From NCBI GenBank assembly GCA_040902105.1, contig JBBDXW010000020.1:1-41770 (forward strand): a DNA stretch of 41,770 nt. Reading direction: 5' to 3'. The stretch's first letter is position 1, and each line of letters starts with the position of its first letter. The notes beneath the pieces are model-generated. The model made no database searches. It was not told where the DNA came from and worked only from the letters and a program-made list of their open reading frames with translations. This stretch comes from IDS-8 sp040902105 (GTDB lineage: Bacteria > Pseudomonadota > Gammaproteobacteria > Steroidobacterales > Woeseiaceae). Positions 1 through 7,392 of the stretch are shown here, piece by piece. The translations under genes and the position numbers were made by a program.

Positions 1-173
1 AGACACGGGAAACTCGCTCGTGGAACACCCCCGGACGGCACTCCTGCTCGTGCCATAGACGACCGAATTCGACTCCCGCAGAGGCTTCGATCGACCCATG
101 CGGCGAAGGATTTCACGGTACCCGGCCTCCAACTCGTTACGGGTGTACTCCGCGACCCCTGGAGGGACGGATC
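1..173. other. Left edge, no supported gene
   Basis: No complete gene is visible here. A plus-strand frame entering at base 2 ends at a TAG at 56-58, so the last 18 codons of a gene lying to the left are possible but cannot be recognised. The final bases carry a GGAGGG ribosome-binding site for the gene that starts at 174. Confidence 0.4.
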
Positions 174-1301
174 ATGTGCAAAATAAGTGCGTCCAATACA
201 AAAGCGCTGGTACTGATGTTTGTGCTGGGCTTAACGCTTACAGGCGAAGCCGTGGCGGCGGATGACAACGAAGGCAATTCGGCCTGCGAACGCACAGCCA
301 GTGACATGTTCAGGGCGTGTTCCCTCGGCGTTCAGGACGATCTGTATACGACGAAAGCCAATTGCAGGAATATCGCAGACCCCACTCTGCGCAACACCTG
401 TTTCCAAGAGGCCGGTCAAACGAGAAAAGAAGAAAACGGATCGTGCCGCGATGTGCGCGAGGCACGCGAGGACGCTTGCGAGATCCTTGGAGAGCATCGC
501 TACGACCCTGATCCGTTGCTGGATCCGGACAATTCTTTCATTGATCCCGACGACGTCCCCGGAGTGTACCCTCCCAATCCGTACGTATCTTTGGCCGCGG
601 GCCACACTTATGTATTGCATGCCGGGGAAGAAGGCGAGGAAACCGTTGTCGTGCACGTAACCAATGAATCCCGTGAGATTCTTGGGGTCGCGTGTCGTGT
701 TGTTCTCGACGTCGTCGTGGAGGTCGAGACGGATGGCGCGGAGGTTGAATACGAAGCGGTGGAAGTGACCGATGACTGGTTTGCGCAGGACGAGATCGGC
801 AATGTGTTCTACTGTGGCGAAATCTCACGCAACTTCGAGGATGGGGTTCTACGGGATATTGACGGCTCTTTTGAAGCAGGCAGAGACTTCGCCAAGGCCG
901 GCGAGCTGATCCACGCTTTTCCGGTCGCCGGCGACGCGCATCGAACGGAGTATTCCCTCGGAGTGGCAGAGGACATCATTCAGTACGTCGACACGATGAC
1001 AGAACCAACCGACGAAGAAGGCGGGGACAACGAAGCGCTTCCCTGCAGCCCGAATCTGTGCCTCAAGACTCTTGACTTCGCGCCGCTCGAGCCGGAATCG
1101 ACGGAGTTCAAATACTATCTGCCCGGCGCCGGTTTCGTGCTCGCCGTAGCACTGGAGGACGGCGAGATCACAGGCGAGCGGGAAGAGCTGGTCTGCGTCG
1201 GCGACTCACTCGATATTCTGGATGATCCCGCCTGCGAGATCGGCGAGCCCGAGGCGCTGCGCGAGGAACTCTGCGCCTTGTCTTCGGGGTTCTGCGAATG
1301 A
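174..1301 (+). CDS. Secreted Cys-rich acidic protein of unknown function
   Basis: This 375-residue protein starts at an ATG 9 bases after GGAGGG. Residues 1-29 form a Sec signal peptide (charged start, hydrophobic core, AVAA cleavage region). Residues 38-102 contain six cysteines spaced about 10-15 apart, probably disulfide bonded after export. An Asp/Pro-rich linker (about 110-135) leads to a beta-rich C-terminal domain with the block DWFAQDEIGNVFY at 201-213 and KYYLPGAGFVL near 315. I recognise this combination from uncharacterised secreted proteins in which D-W-[FY]-A-Q-D-x-x-G-N-V and K-Y-Y-x-P-G are conserved, but I know no function for them. It is probably periplasmic or extracellular. 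No partner gene is obvious; the next gene is convergent. Confidence 0.85.
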   Translation: MCKISASNTKALVLMFVLGLTLTGEAVAADDNEGNSACERTASDMFRACSLGVQDDLYTTKANCRNIADPTLRNTCFQEAGQTRKEENGSCRDVREAREDACEILGEHRYDPDPLLDPDNSFIDPDDVPGVYPPNPYVSLAAGHTYVLHAGEEGEETVVVHVTNESREILGVACRVVLDVVVEVETDGAEVEYEAVEVTDDWFAQDEIGNVFYCGEISRNFEDGVLRDIDGSFEAGRDFAKAGELIHAFPVAGDAHRTEYSLGVAEDIIQYVDTMTEPTDEEGGDNEALPCSPNLCLKTLDFAPLEPESTEFKYYLPGAGFVLAVALEDGEITGEREELVCVGDSLDILDDPACEIGEPEALREELCALSSGFCE

Positions 1302-1384
1302 TTCGAGCTCCCCGCGACCGGTGCCGGTGAACCACAGATCCGGCGAACTGAGCGTACCCGCGCAAGCGTGGATCAAACAACGGT

Positions 1385-1903
1385 TCATTGCTGCCGTGCG
1401 ATCCGGCTGTTCAGGCCAGTTGCCAATGTGTTCCGCAGCGCCGCTTCGTATCCGGGAGCCTGCGTGGAATTGAAGCCCAGGTATCGCGCAACGGTTCGCC
1501 CGTCCCGGTCTATCAGGTAGGTACTCGGGATTGCGATCAGATCGAACGATTCGAACAGCTCGCCGTCGGTGTCCGTCACGCTCGCGAAGGTTACCGGAAA
1601 CTCTTGCAGAAATTTCTCGGCGGCCAGTTCGTCGTCGTCTTCGTTGACACCGACGACAACCAGTCCCTGATTGCCGTACTTGTCCTGAATCGCGTCGAGC
1701 CATGGAAACGACCGGCGACAGGGATCACTCCACGAAGCCCAGAAATGCACGATTACGACATTGCCGCGGTAGGCTTTCACGTCGAAAGAGTCCGCATGCG
1801 CGGTGCAGGTAAGTGCTCCGAAGCAGGCAAACAGCGATATAAGACAAACGATTACGCCGCCGGATTTATTTCGTCCGTGTACCATGTTTTCGCCATCTCC
1901 CAA
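1385..1903 (-). CDS. TlpA-like thioredoxin-fold protein lacking the first active-site Cys
   Basis: A 172-residue exported thioredoxin-fold protein. The hydrophobic segment at about residues 16-37 is a signal peptide. The active-site strand reads FWASWSDPCRR at 54-64, where TlpA/ResA proteins have W-C-x-x-C. Only the second cysteine (C62) is kept and the nucleophilic one is Ser59, encoded by AGT at 1727-1729, one change away from TGT. The cis-proline loop (IAIPSTYLID) and the GVNEDDD insertion region typical of the family are intact. The listed start is a TTG just after AAGGAG; an ATG at 1885 is an alternative. Ordinary thiol-disulfide exchange is unlikely; a binding or chaperone role is possible. 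It is convergent with the secreted-protein gene at 174-1301. Confidence 0.85.
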   Translation of the reverse strand: MGDGENMVHGRNKSGGVIVCLISLFACFGALTCTAHADSFDVKAYRGNVVIVHFWASWSDPCRRSFPWLDAIQDKYGNQGLVVVGVNEDDDELAAEKFLQEFPVTFASVTDTDGELFESFDLIAIPSTYLIDRDGRTVARYLGFNSTQAPGYEAALRNTLATGLNSRIARQQ

Positions 1904-1959
1904 AGTCTCCTTCCCTTGTGGAGTTGGACGGGTCGCAGGGCGGAATCCTTCGGCTCTCG
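1815..1959. repeat. Duplicated leader segment, copy A
   Basis: This segment covers the signal-peptide codons and the upstream control region of the TlpA-like gene. It aligns without gaps, over its whole length, to 2936-3079, apart from one base. The signal-peptide part (1815-1880) is roughly three quarters identical by eye. The distal block at 1931-1959 (GGTCGCAGGG...GGCTCTCG) is nearly identical to 3052-3079. The two blocks are 116 bases apart in both copies, which argues for true duplication. Confidence 0.7.
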
Positions 1960-1965
1960 ATGCTC

Positions 1966-2811
1966 CTAGGTGCCGTACAAAGTGATCAGCAACAGGACAA
2001 ATCGGTAGCCGAGGACGATGGCAACGACCGTCACGGTAAGCGCTGCAGTCTTGAGAATACGAATAACACCGCGCGCGCCATAGACCGTTCCCGTCGCGAA
2101 GTACAAATACACTGCCCAGGCTGCCACCAGGGTAATGGCCAGGACATGATCCAGCCTTTCCGACGCGTGTCCGGCGCCGCCAAACAACGAATTGACGGGC
2201 GGAATCGCCGTTGCCAGGCAGAGGAGCAGCAGGAGAAATGCATAAAAGTGCAATGAAAACACCGCATGGACGATCAGCGGGAATCTGCTCCGAAGGAACA
2301 CGAGCGCCGGCACCAGGGTAAAGGATAGTGCCATGAATATGATGAGCGATCGGGCCTTCAGTGCCACCGCTTGATCGAAAAGGGGCGCATAGAGGGCAAC
2401 CGTGGTCTGCATCGTCTCCAGCCGTTCCGCCACCAGCTGCTGCGCAAAGCCGCTCCAGGGCTGACTGTAAAGATGCGAGTCGAGCGGCGTCGTGAACACG
2501 GTGCCGCCGGTCAGGGACTCCGTCGCGAAGAACAGTACGTTGACGATCAGGAATAAGGGAACCGGTCCGATATAAGGCTTCCTTTGCCCCTTTAGGTACG
2601 CGACCGTGAGAACGCCTGGACGGCTCACCAGATATCGAAAGCTGCGAATGAGGCGACTATCGACTTTAGTGAAGGCTTCGAGTATCTGGTCGAAGAGGCC
2701 CCGCAGCGTGAGGTCGCGCGCGTGCAGCGGATGTTCGCCGCAAGCCGGGCAGAAGGGCGTGGAGACAAGGGTTTTACAGGTGGGGCAGGTCCACTGCTCG
2801 ATCCTGGTCAC
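1966..2811 (-). CDS. DUF3667-type membrane protein with N-terminal zinc ribbon
   Basis: About 281 residues from a GTG at 2811 preceded by AGGGGGG. A longer frame from 2913 exists, but its extra residues are low quality and derive from a duplicated leader, so I prefer 2811. Residues 7-26 form a zinc ribbon (CPTC...CPAC). A conserved amphipathic stretch follows (TLRGLFDQILEAFTKVDSR, then SFRYLVSRPGVLTVAYLKGQRKPYI cut here only in description), the hallmark of DUF3667 proteins. Four to five hydrophobic segments lie after that, so it is an inner-membrane protein with the ribbon in the cytoplasm. The function of the family is unknown. No operon partner is evident; it lies on the same strand as, and upstream of, the TlpA-like gene, 62 bases away. 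Confidence 0.8.
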   Translation of the reverse strand: MTRIEQWTCPTCKTLVSTPFCPACGEHPLHARDLTLRGLFDQILEAFTKVDSRLIRSFRYLVSRPGVLTVAYLKGQRKPYIGPVPLFLIVNVLFFATESLTGGTVFTTPLDSHLYSQPWSGFAQQLVAERLETMQTTVALYAPLFDQAVALKARSLIIFMALSFTLVPALVFLRSRFPLIVHAVFSLHFYAFLLLLLCLATAIPPVNSLFGGAGHASERLDHVLAITLVAAWAVYLYFATGTVYGARGVIRILKTAALTVTVVAIVLGYRFVLLLITLYGT

Positions 2812-2913
2812 GGTGGTCCCCCCTGTTGGGCAACAGTATAACCGTGAATGACCACACCACTCGCCGGGACCGAAGTCCAGCAGCGGCGCTCCGCTTCGCC
2901 CGTTGTCGGGCAC

Positions 2914-3003
2914 TGGAGCCGGTGCGATGACGGCTGCTCCAAAGCAGACAAATAACGAGAAAATACAAAGGATTACGCTGCAGGATCTCTTATGTCCGGG
3001 TGT
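2914..3003 (-). pseudogene. Relic signal peptide of a second TlpA-like gene
   Basis: In the minus frame that runs into the DUF3667 gene, this stretch still encodes a signal-peptide-like sequence (VILCIFSLFVCFGAA) matching the leader of the TlpA-like protein (VIVCLISLFACFGAL). The position of the start methionine has decayed and no usable start codon remains between the upstream TAA at 3028-3030 and base 2914. The thioredoxin domain itself is gone. I read this as the stump of a tandem gene copy. Confidence 0.5.
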
Positions 3004-3079
3004 CCTCTGCGCGCTATGTCCGCGACGTTACCTTCCTTGAAGGGTAAAATCGGTCGCAGGCGGAATCCTTTGGCTCTCG
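2936..3079. repeat. Duplicated leader segment, copy B
   Basis: Partner of 1815-1959. It holds the relic leader at 2936-3003 and the well-conserved block CGGAATCCTTTGGCTCTCG at 3061-3079. The conserved outer block lies outside any coding frame, so its better preservation may mean a regulatory function or a more recent conversion event. Confidence 0.65.
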
Positions 3080-3167
3080 GCGCTGTTCCGGGCGAAGGAT
3101 TTGTCACCATTGGCCGTCTAACAGTTGATGCGCATACAATTTTGGACAGCCCGAACCGCTGCGGAAT

Positions 3168-3779
3168 GTGAAGCTCACCCATCTACATGACGACCAGGCA
3201 CTGGCGCGCAGAGTTGCGGCGGGCTCCGCCGACGCGTTCGAGGAATTCTTCCGCGAATACTTTCCGCGCCTGTATCGATTTACGCTGACACGCGTCAGCG
3301 GCGATGCAAGCCTCGCCGAAGAGATTGTGCAACGAACCATGTGTCTCGTTGTGGGGAAGATGCACAGCTACCGGGGCGAAGCATTGCTGTTTACCTGGCT
3401 TTGCCAGATCTGCCGCAACGAAATGTCGTCGATGTTCCGCAACCGGGGCGTGCAAGTCGAGCTCAATGTTCCACTGGAGGACAACCCGGGCGTACAAGCG
3501 GCGCTCGAATCGCTGTCCAACGATTCCGGCGATCCGGAAATTGCCCGGAAAAGCGCCGAAATAGCGCGTTTCGTCAAGATTACGCTGGAGTACCTTCCAG
3601 CCCGCTATGCGACCGCTCTTGAACTGAAATATATCCGCGGTTGTTCCGTCGATGAAATAGGGAGGCAGTTGAACATCAGCAGCAAAGCCGCGGAATCGGT
3701 ATTGAGCCGCGCTCGGCAGGCCTTCAAGGAAGGGTTCCGATCGCTCTGGGACTTCGAGCCGGACTTCCTGCTCGAGTAG
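3168..3779 (+). CDS. ECF-type RNA polymerase sigma factor (FecI-like)
   Basis: A 203-residue sigma factor of the ECF group. Region 2 covers about residues 25-90 (FFREYFPRLYRF, the -10 recognition helix, then YRGEALLFTWLCQICRNEM). A linker of about 45 residues follows, and region 4 covers about 135-190 (LEYLPARYATALELKYIRG, then the helix-turn-helix CSVDEIGRQLNISSKAAESVLSR, quoted in two parts). It starts at GTG 3168. The FecR-like gene begins 16 bases downstream and a TonB-dependent receptor follows, so it most likely drives transcription of the receptor when released or activated by FecR. A possible housekeeping -10 (TACAAT at 3135-3140) lies upstream. The specific signal is unknown. Confidence 0.9.
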   Translation: MKLTHLHDDQALARRVAAGSADAFEEFFREYFPRLYRFTLTRVSGDASLAEEIVQRTMCLVVGKMHSYRGEALLFTWLCQICRNEMSSMFRNRGVQVELNVPLEDNPGVQAALESLSNDSGDPEIARKSAEIARFVKITLEYLPARYATALELKYIRGCSVDEIGRQLNISSKAAESVLSRARQAFKEGFRSLWDFEPDFLLE

Positions 3780-3795
3780 TCCAACAGGTAACACC

Positions 3796-4803
3796 ATGTC
3801 AAATCACGAAGATTCGAAACACGATCCGGAGGTGGCCCGTCAGGACTCGCCGTCGGACGATGCTATCGCAAGGCTCATGAATCTCGCCGGACCAAGAGAA
3901 GCAGTGCCGGCCGATGTTGAACGGCGCGTTCACGACAGAGTGAAGGACGAGTGGCTCCGCTCTGTCAGCCGGGGGCGCAGGCTGCGGTGGGCGGTTCCGT
4001 TGACACTGGCTGCAAGCCTGCTTGTCGCAATCGCTTTGAATTACCGCACGCCTGACGTATCTCCTGAAGTGGTTCCGCGTGCCATTGCTACGATCGCCCG
4101 GATCAACGGTAGCGCCGATTTATCGGGTAAACACCTGTCGGTTGGCGAGAGCGTGTTTGCCGGCGACACGATAACGACCGCCGTGGGTCAGGGTGTCAGC
4201 CTTACAATGAACCGCAATTTGTCGTTGCGGATTGCCGCCGGGACAACCGTAACGATTCAGACGCTGGACGATGTGATACTGGCATCGGGACGCCTGTACG
4301 TCGATTCCGGGGAAGCGGCTTCGCCCGATCGAAATATTACGATCCGCACGGAGGCTGGTTTTGCTACGGACATCGGAACTCAGTTTGGCGTAAGTTATTT
4401 GCGTGACGCGATGAGCGTTGCAGTGCGCGAAGGAATCGTGGACGTTACTGCTCAAAGCGAGTCGTACACCGCCGGGTCCGGCGACAGACTTGTGCTGAAG
4501 CCCGATAGCGGCGTCGTCTTTGACCGTATCCCCGTTCATGACGATTCATGGAACTGGGCCGTCGATTTGGCACCGGCATTCGATATCGACAATCGCTCGT
4601 TGCTCGATTTTCTCAATTGGGCAGCACGGGAGACCGGGAAAGGTCTGGAATTCGCAGATAACGACGTGCGCATGGCGGCCATGCGCACGATGCTTAGAGG
4701 ATCGGTAACGGATTTCACGCCGGTCGAGGCGCTGGAGTCTGTGCTGGCAACCACAGGTTTCGAATACCAGATGGACGATCGTCGCATCGCAATCAGCGAA
4801 TAA
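3796..4803 (+). CDS. FecR-like transmembrane sigma regulator
   Basis: A 335-residue inner-membrane regulator. Residues 1-60 are cytoplasmic and would hold the sigma factor. A single membrane segment lies at about 64-82 (AVPLTLAASLLVAIAL). The periplasmic FecR domain (about 95-230) contains the typical GDTITTAVGQGVSLTM and GTQFGVSY blocks. The last 80 residues (DNRSLLDFLNWAARETG...LESVLATTGFEY) resemble the STN fold that in this family meets the N-terminal domain of the receptor. By analogy with FecI-FecR-FecA, it passes the substrate-bound state of the receptor across the membrane to the sigma factor. It starts 16 bases after the sigma gene and is surely co-transcribed with it. Confidence 0.88.
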   Translation: MSNHEDSKHDPEVARQDSPSDDAIARLMNLAGPREAVPADVERRVHDRVKDEWLRSVSRGRRLRWAVPLTLAASLLVAIALNYRTPDVSPEVVPRAIATIARINGSADLSGKHLSVGESVFAGDTITTAVGQGVSLTMNRNLSLRIAAGTTVTIQTLDDVILASGRLYVDSGEAASPDRNITIRTEAGFATDIGTQFGVSYLRDAMSVAVREGIVDVTAQSESYTAGSGDRLVLKPDSGVVFDRIPVHDDSWNWAVDLAPAFDIDNRSLLDFLNWAARETGKGLEFADNDVRMAAMRTMLRGSVTDFTPVEALESVLATTGFEYQMDDRRIAISE

Positions 4804-4866
4804 ACTACATCTCCGACGGTCGGCCTTACACGCCAGCCGGTGAAGAATTCGGGCTAGAATTCAAGA

Positions 4867-7392
4867 ATGTCCCGACTTACCGTTCTGCTGGTCATTGTTT
4901 GCGCGCTCCACAGCGCCAACGGCGCCGAGACGAACTGGAAAGGCGCGCCCCTGCGGGATTACATCGCCTCGTTGCTGGCGAACGGCGCTCGAATCCTCTA
5001 CAGCACCGACCTCGTCCTGGACGAGTATCGCGTGCTGGAAGAACCAACGAGTACGGACCCCGAAACGGCACTTCGTGAAGCGCTGACGCCTTACGGATTG
5101 ATGGTTGCAGACGGGCCCGCTGACAGTCTGCTGGTCATAAAGGACGATCGGGCCCGTCCGACGTTAACTGTCAGCGTCACCGAGGCAGGTGGAGCGTATG
5201 CCATCACCGGGGCACGCATATTTATCGATGGTGAGCTTGTCGGTCGAACAGACGCCCTGGGCAAAATTACTATCTCGAATATTGCGTCCGGTGAACACGA
5301 ACTCATGGCGGCCGCGGACGACTACACGAGTCCGCCGGGAGTCTATTTTACGGCAACACCTGGCCCACCCGACGCCATTGAAGTGACATTAGAGCCGGAC
5401 CCGCAACTTTTGACGGAGATCATCGTTACTTCCAGTTTGTACAATCTGCGATACGCACCGTCCGGGTCACACGTCTTTCTCGACCGGGATTTGACCACAA
5501 AAATGCCGGATCTCGGCGATGAGGCGCTGCGCTCGATAGCCAGGCTTCCGGGAGCAACCAGCGACGGTATATCGACACAAAATCACGTGCGCGGTGGCGT
5601 ACAGAATGAACAGCTCTTTCTGCTCGATGGGTTGCGGTTGTATGAGCCGTACCATATGAAAGACTTTCATTCATTCGCAACGATCGTGGACCAGAGTGTT
5701 ATCGCAGGGATTGACTTCTACTCGGCCGGCTACCAGGCGCGTTACGGCGATCGGATGAGCGGAGTTGTAGATATCAGCCTCCGCGATCCGCCAGCCGAAA
5801 CACAAACAGAATTGGGCCTCAGTTTCTTTAACACGTCAGCTTTGTCTATTGGCCGATTCGGCGGCGAAGATCGCGGTAACTGGATGCTTTCTGCGCGGCG
5901 CGGCAATCTGGATCTACTGGCCGATGCCGTGAACCCCGACTACGGCGCACCCAGGTACCAGGATCTGCTCGCCCATGTTGGCTGGGAACTGGGTGAACAC
6001 ACGTTATTGAGCGCGAACGCTCTGTTCTCGTTCGACAAGATCTCGATTTCCGAGACCGACGACAGCGTACACGCCAATGCCCGGTATCAGAACAACATCT
6101 TCTGGCTCAAAGCAGCAACGTCGTGGAACGATGTACTTGAATCGACAAGCATTCTGTCGGCAACGGAAATCGACAATTCGCGGTCCGGCACAACTGACAA
6201 GCCCGGCATCCTTTCCGGTTTTGTCGACGACCGGACCAGATTCCGCTCGCTGGCACTGAAACAAGACTGGCAGTACAGCATTTCCGATCGATGGGTCCTG
6301 ACTTCGGGGCTCGAGATCAAGCGGCTCGAAGCTTCCTATACGTATGCTTCTTTGCTTGCAATATTTCCACCCTTCGACCAGATCCTCGACAACGTGCCGT
6401 TCGCAACTCGCAACATCGACATTGATCCCCGCGGATCGCAGTACGCGTTGTACGCTGAAGCTCGCTGGCAACCGACAAGCCGCTTGATAATCGATGCCGG
6501 GCTTCGCTGGGACCAGCAGACGTATACGACGGCTGAAGATGATGAACAGGTCGTCCCCCGCCTCAATATCCTTTATAAAGCCGGCCGCAACACCGAACTC
6601 AGGCTGGGATACGGCCAGTTTTATCAGGCGCAGGAAATCAACGAGTTGCAGGTAGCGGACGGCGTAACGCAATTTAACGGGGCGCAGCACGCGCAGCACA
6701 TTGTGGCAGGGCTCAAACAGAAGTTCGAGGCCGGCTTCGATCTACGCTTCGAGTTGTACCAGAAGAAGTACCGTTCGTTGACACCGCGGTTCGAGAATAT
6801 TTTCAACGCGCTCGTATTAATTCCGGAGCTGCAGATAGACCGTGCGCGAATCGATGCGGATTCCGCCGTCGCACAGGGGATCGAAATAACGTTGAGCGGG
6901 GACAGCGCAAACGATATTTTCTGGTGGGCGAGTTACGTCTGGTCGGAAGCTTCGGATACCTTGCAAAACGAAGAAAGTCCTCGAAGTTGGGATCAGACGC
7001 ATACGTTGACCGCCGGATTGAACTGGGACTGGAAGAAATGGAACTTCAGTGCCGCGGGCACCGTGCATACCGGCTGGCCGAAATCCGAACTCATAGCTGA
7101 GGACGTGACGAATCCGGATGGTTCGACGAGTCTGATCCTCTCCACGGGGCCGAGAAACAGCTTACGGCACGCCCAGTTTCAGACTCTGGATGCCAGAATC
7201 AGTCGCGGCTTCGATGTTACCCGTGGAGAACTGACAGCATTCCTCGAAATTACCAATCTAAACAACCGGGAAAACCCCTGTTGCACCGATTATTCCATCG
7301 GGATCGACGAAAACGGAGACGAGACCTTGTTGCGGGATGAAAGCAGTTGGCTGCCGCTAGTGCCTTCGCTCGGAGTTGTCTGGCGTTTTTGA
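4867..7392 (+). CDS. TonB-dependent outer-membrane receptor with signalling (STN) domain
   Basis: An 841-residue outer-membrane receptor. A signal peptide ending at about residue 20 is followed by an STN-type domain (about 23-95, WKGAPLRDYIASLLANGARI), as in signal-transducing FecA-like receptors. Next comes a carboxypeptidase-regulatory-like beta domain (about 98-175, VTEAGGAYAITGARIFIDGE). The plug domain (about 180-300) has a recognisable VRGGVQNEQLFLLDGL block, and a 22-strand-type barrel runs to the terminal phenylalanine. The ligand cannot be told; no siderophore or sugar genes are adjacent. The gene lies 63 bases after fecR in the same direction. Its last 103 bases overlap the 3' end of the convergent glycosyltransferase gene. 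Confidence 0.9.
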   Translation: MSRLTVLLVIVCALHSANGAETNWKGAPLRDYIASLLANGARILYSTDLVLDEYRVLEEPTSTDPETALREALTPYGLMVADGPADSLLVIKDDRARPTLTVSVTEAGGAYAITGARIFIDGELVGRTDALGKITISNIASGEHELMAAADDYTSPPGVYFTATPGPPDAIEVTLEPDPQLLTEIIVTSSLYNLRYAPSGSHVFLDRDLTTKMPDLGDEALRSIARLPGATSDGISTQNHVRGGVQNEQLFLLDGLRLYEPYHMKDFHSFATIVDQSVIAGIDFYSAGYQARYGDRMSGVVDISLRDPPAETQTELGLSFFNTSALSIGRFGGEDRGNWMLSARRGNLDLLADAVNPDYGAPRYQDLLAHVGWELGEHTLLSANALFSFDKISISETDDSVHANARYQNNIFWLKAATSWNDVLESTSILSATEIDNSRSGTTDKPGILSGFVDDRTRFRSLALKQDWQYSISDRWVLTSGLEIKRLEASYTYASLLAIFPPFDQILDNVPFATRNIDIDPRGSQYALYAEARWQPTSRLIIDAGLRWDQQTYTTAEDDEQVVPRLNILYKAGRNTELRLGYGQFYQAQEINELQVADGVTQFNGAQHAQHIVAGLKQKFEAGFDLRFELYQKKYRSLTPRFENIFNALVLIPELQIDRARIDADSAVAQGIEITLSGDSANDIFWWASYVWSEASDTLQNEESPRSWDQTHTLTAGLNWDWKKWNFSAAGTVHTGWPKSELIAEDVTNPDGSTSLILSTGPRNSLRHAQFQTLDARISRGFDVTRGELTAFLEITNLNNRENPCCTDYSIGIDENGDETLLRDESSWLPLVPSLGVVWRF

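Noticed and set aside
1..173. Upstream extension of the first gene in the same open frame
   Set aside because: The frame is open to the edge, but the signal peptide starts at the ATG at 174, which has its own ribosome-binding site; the upstream codons are Arg/Pro/Ser-rich.
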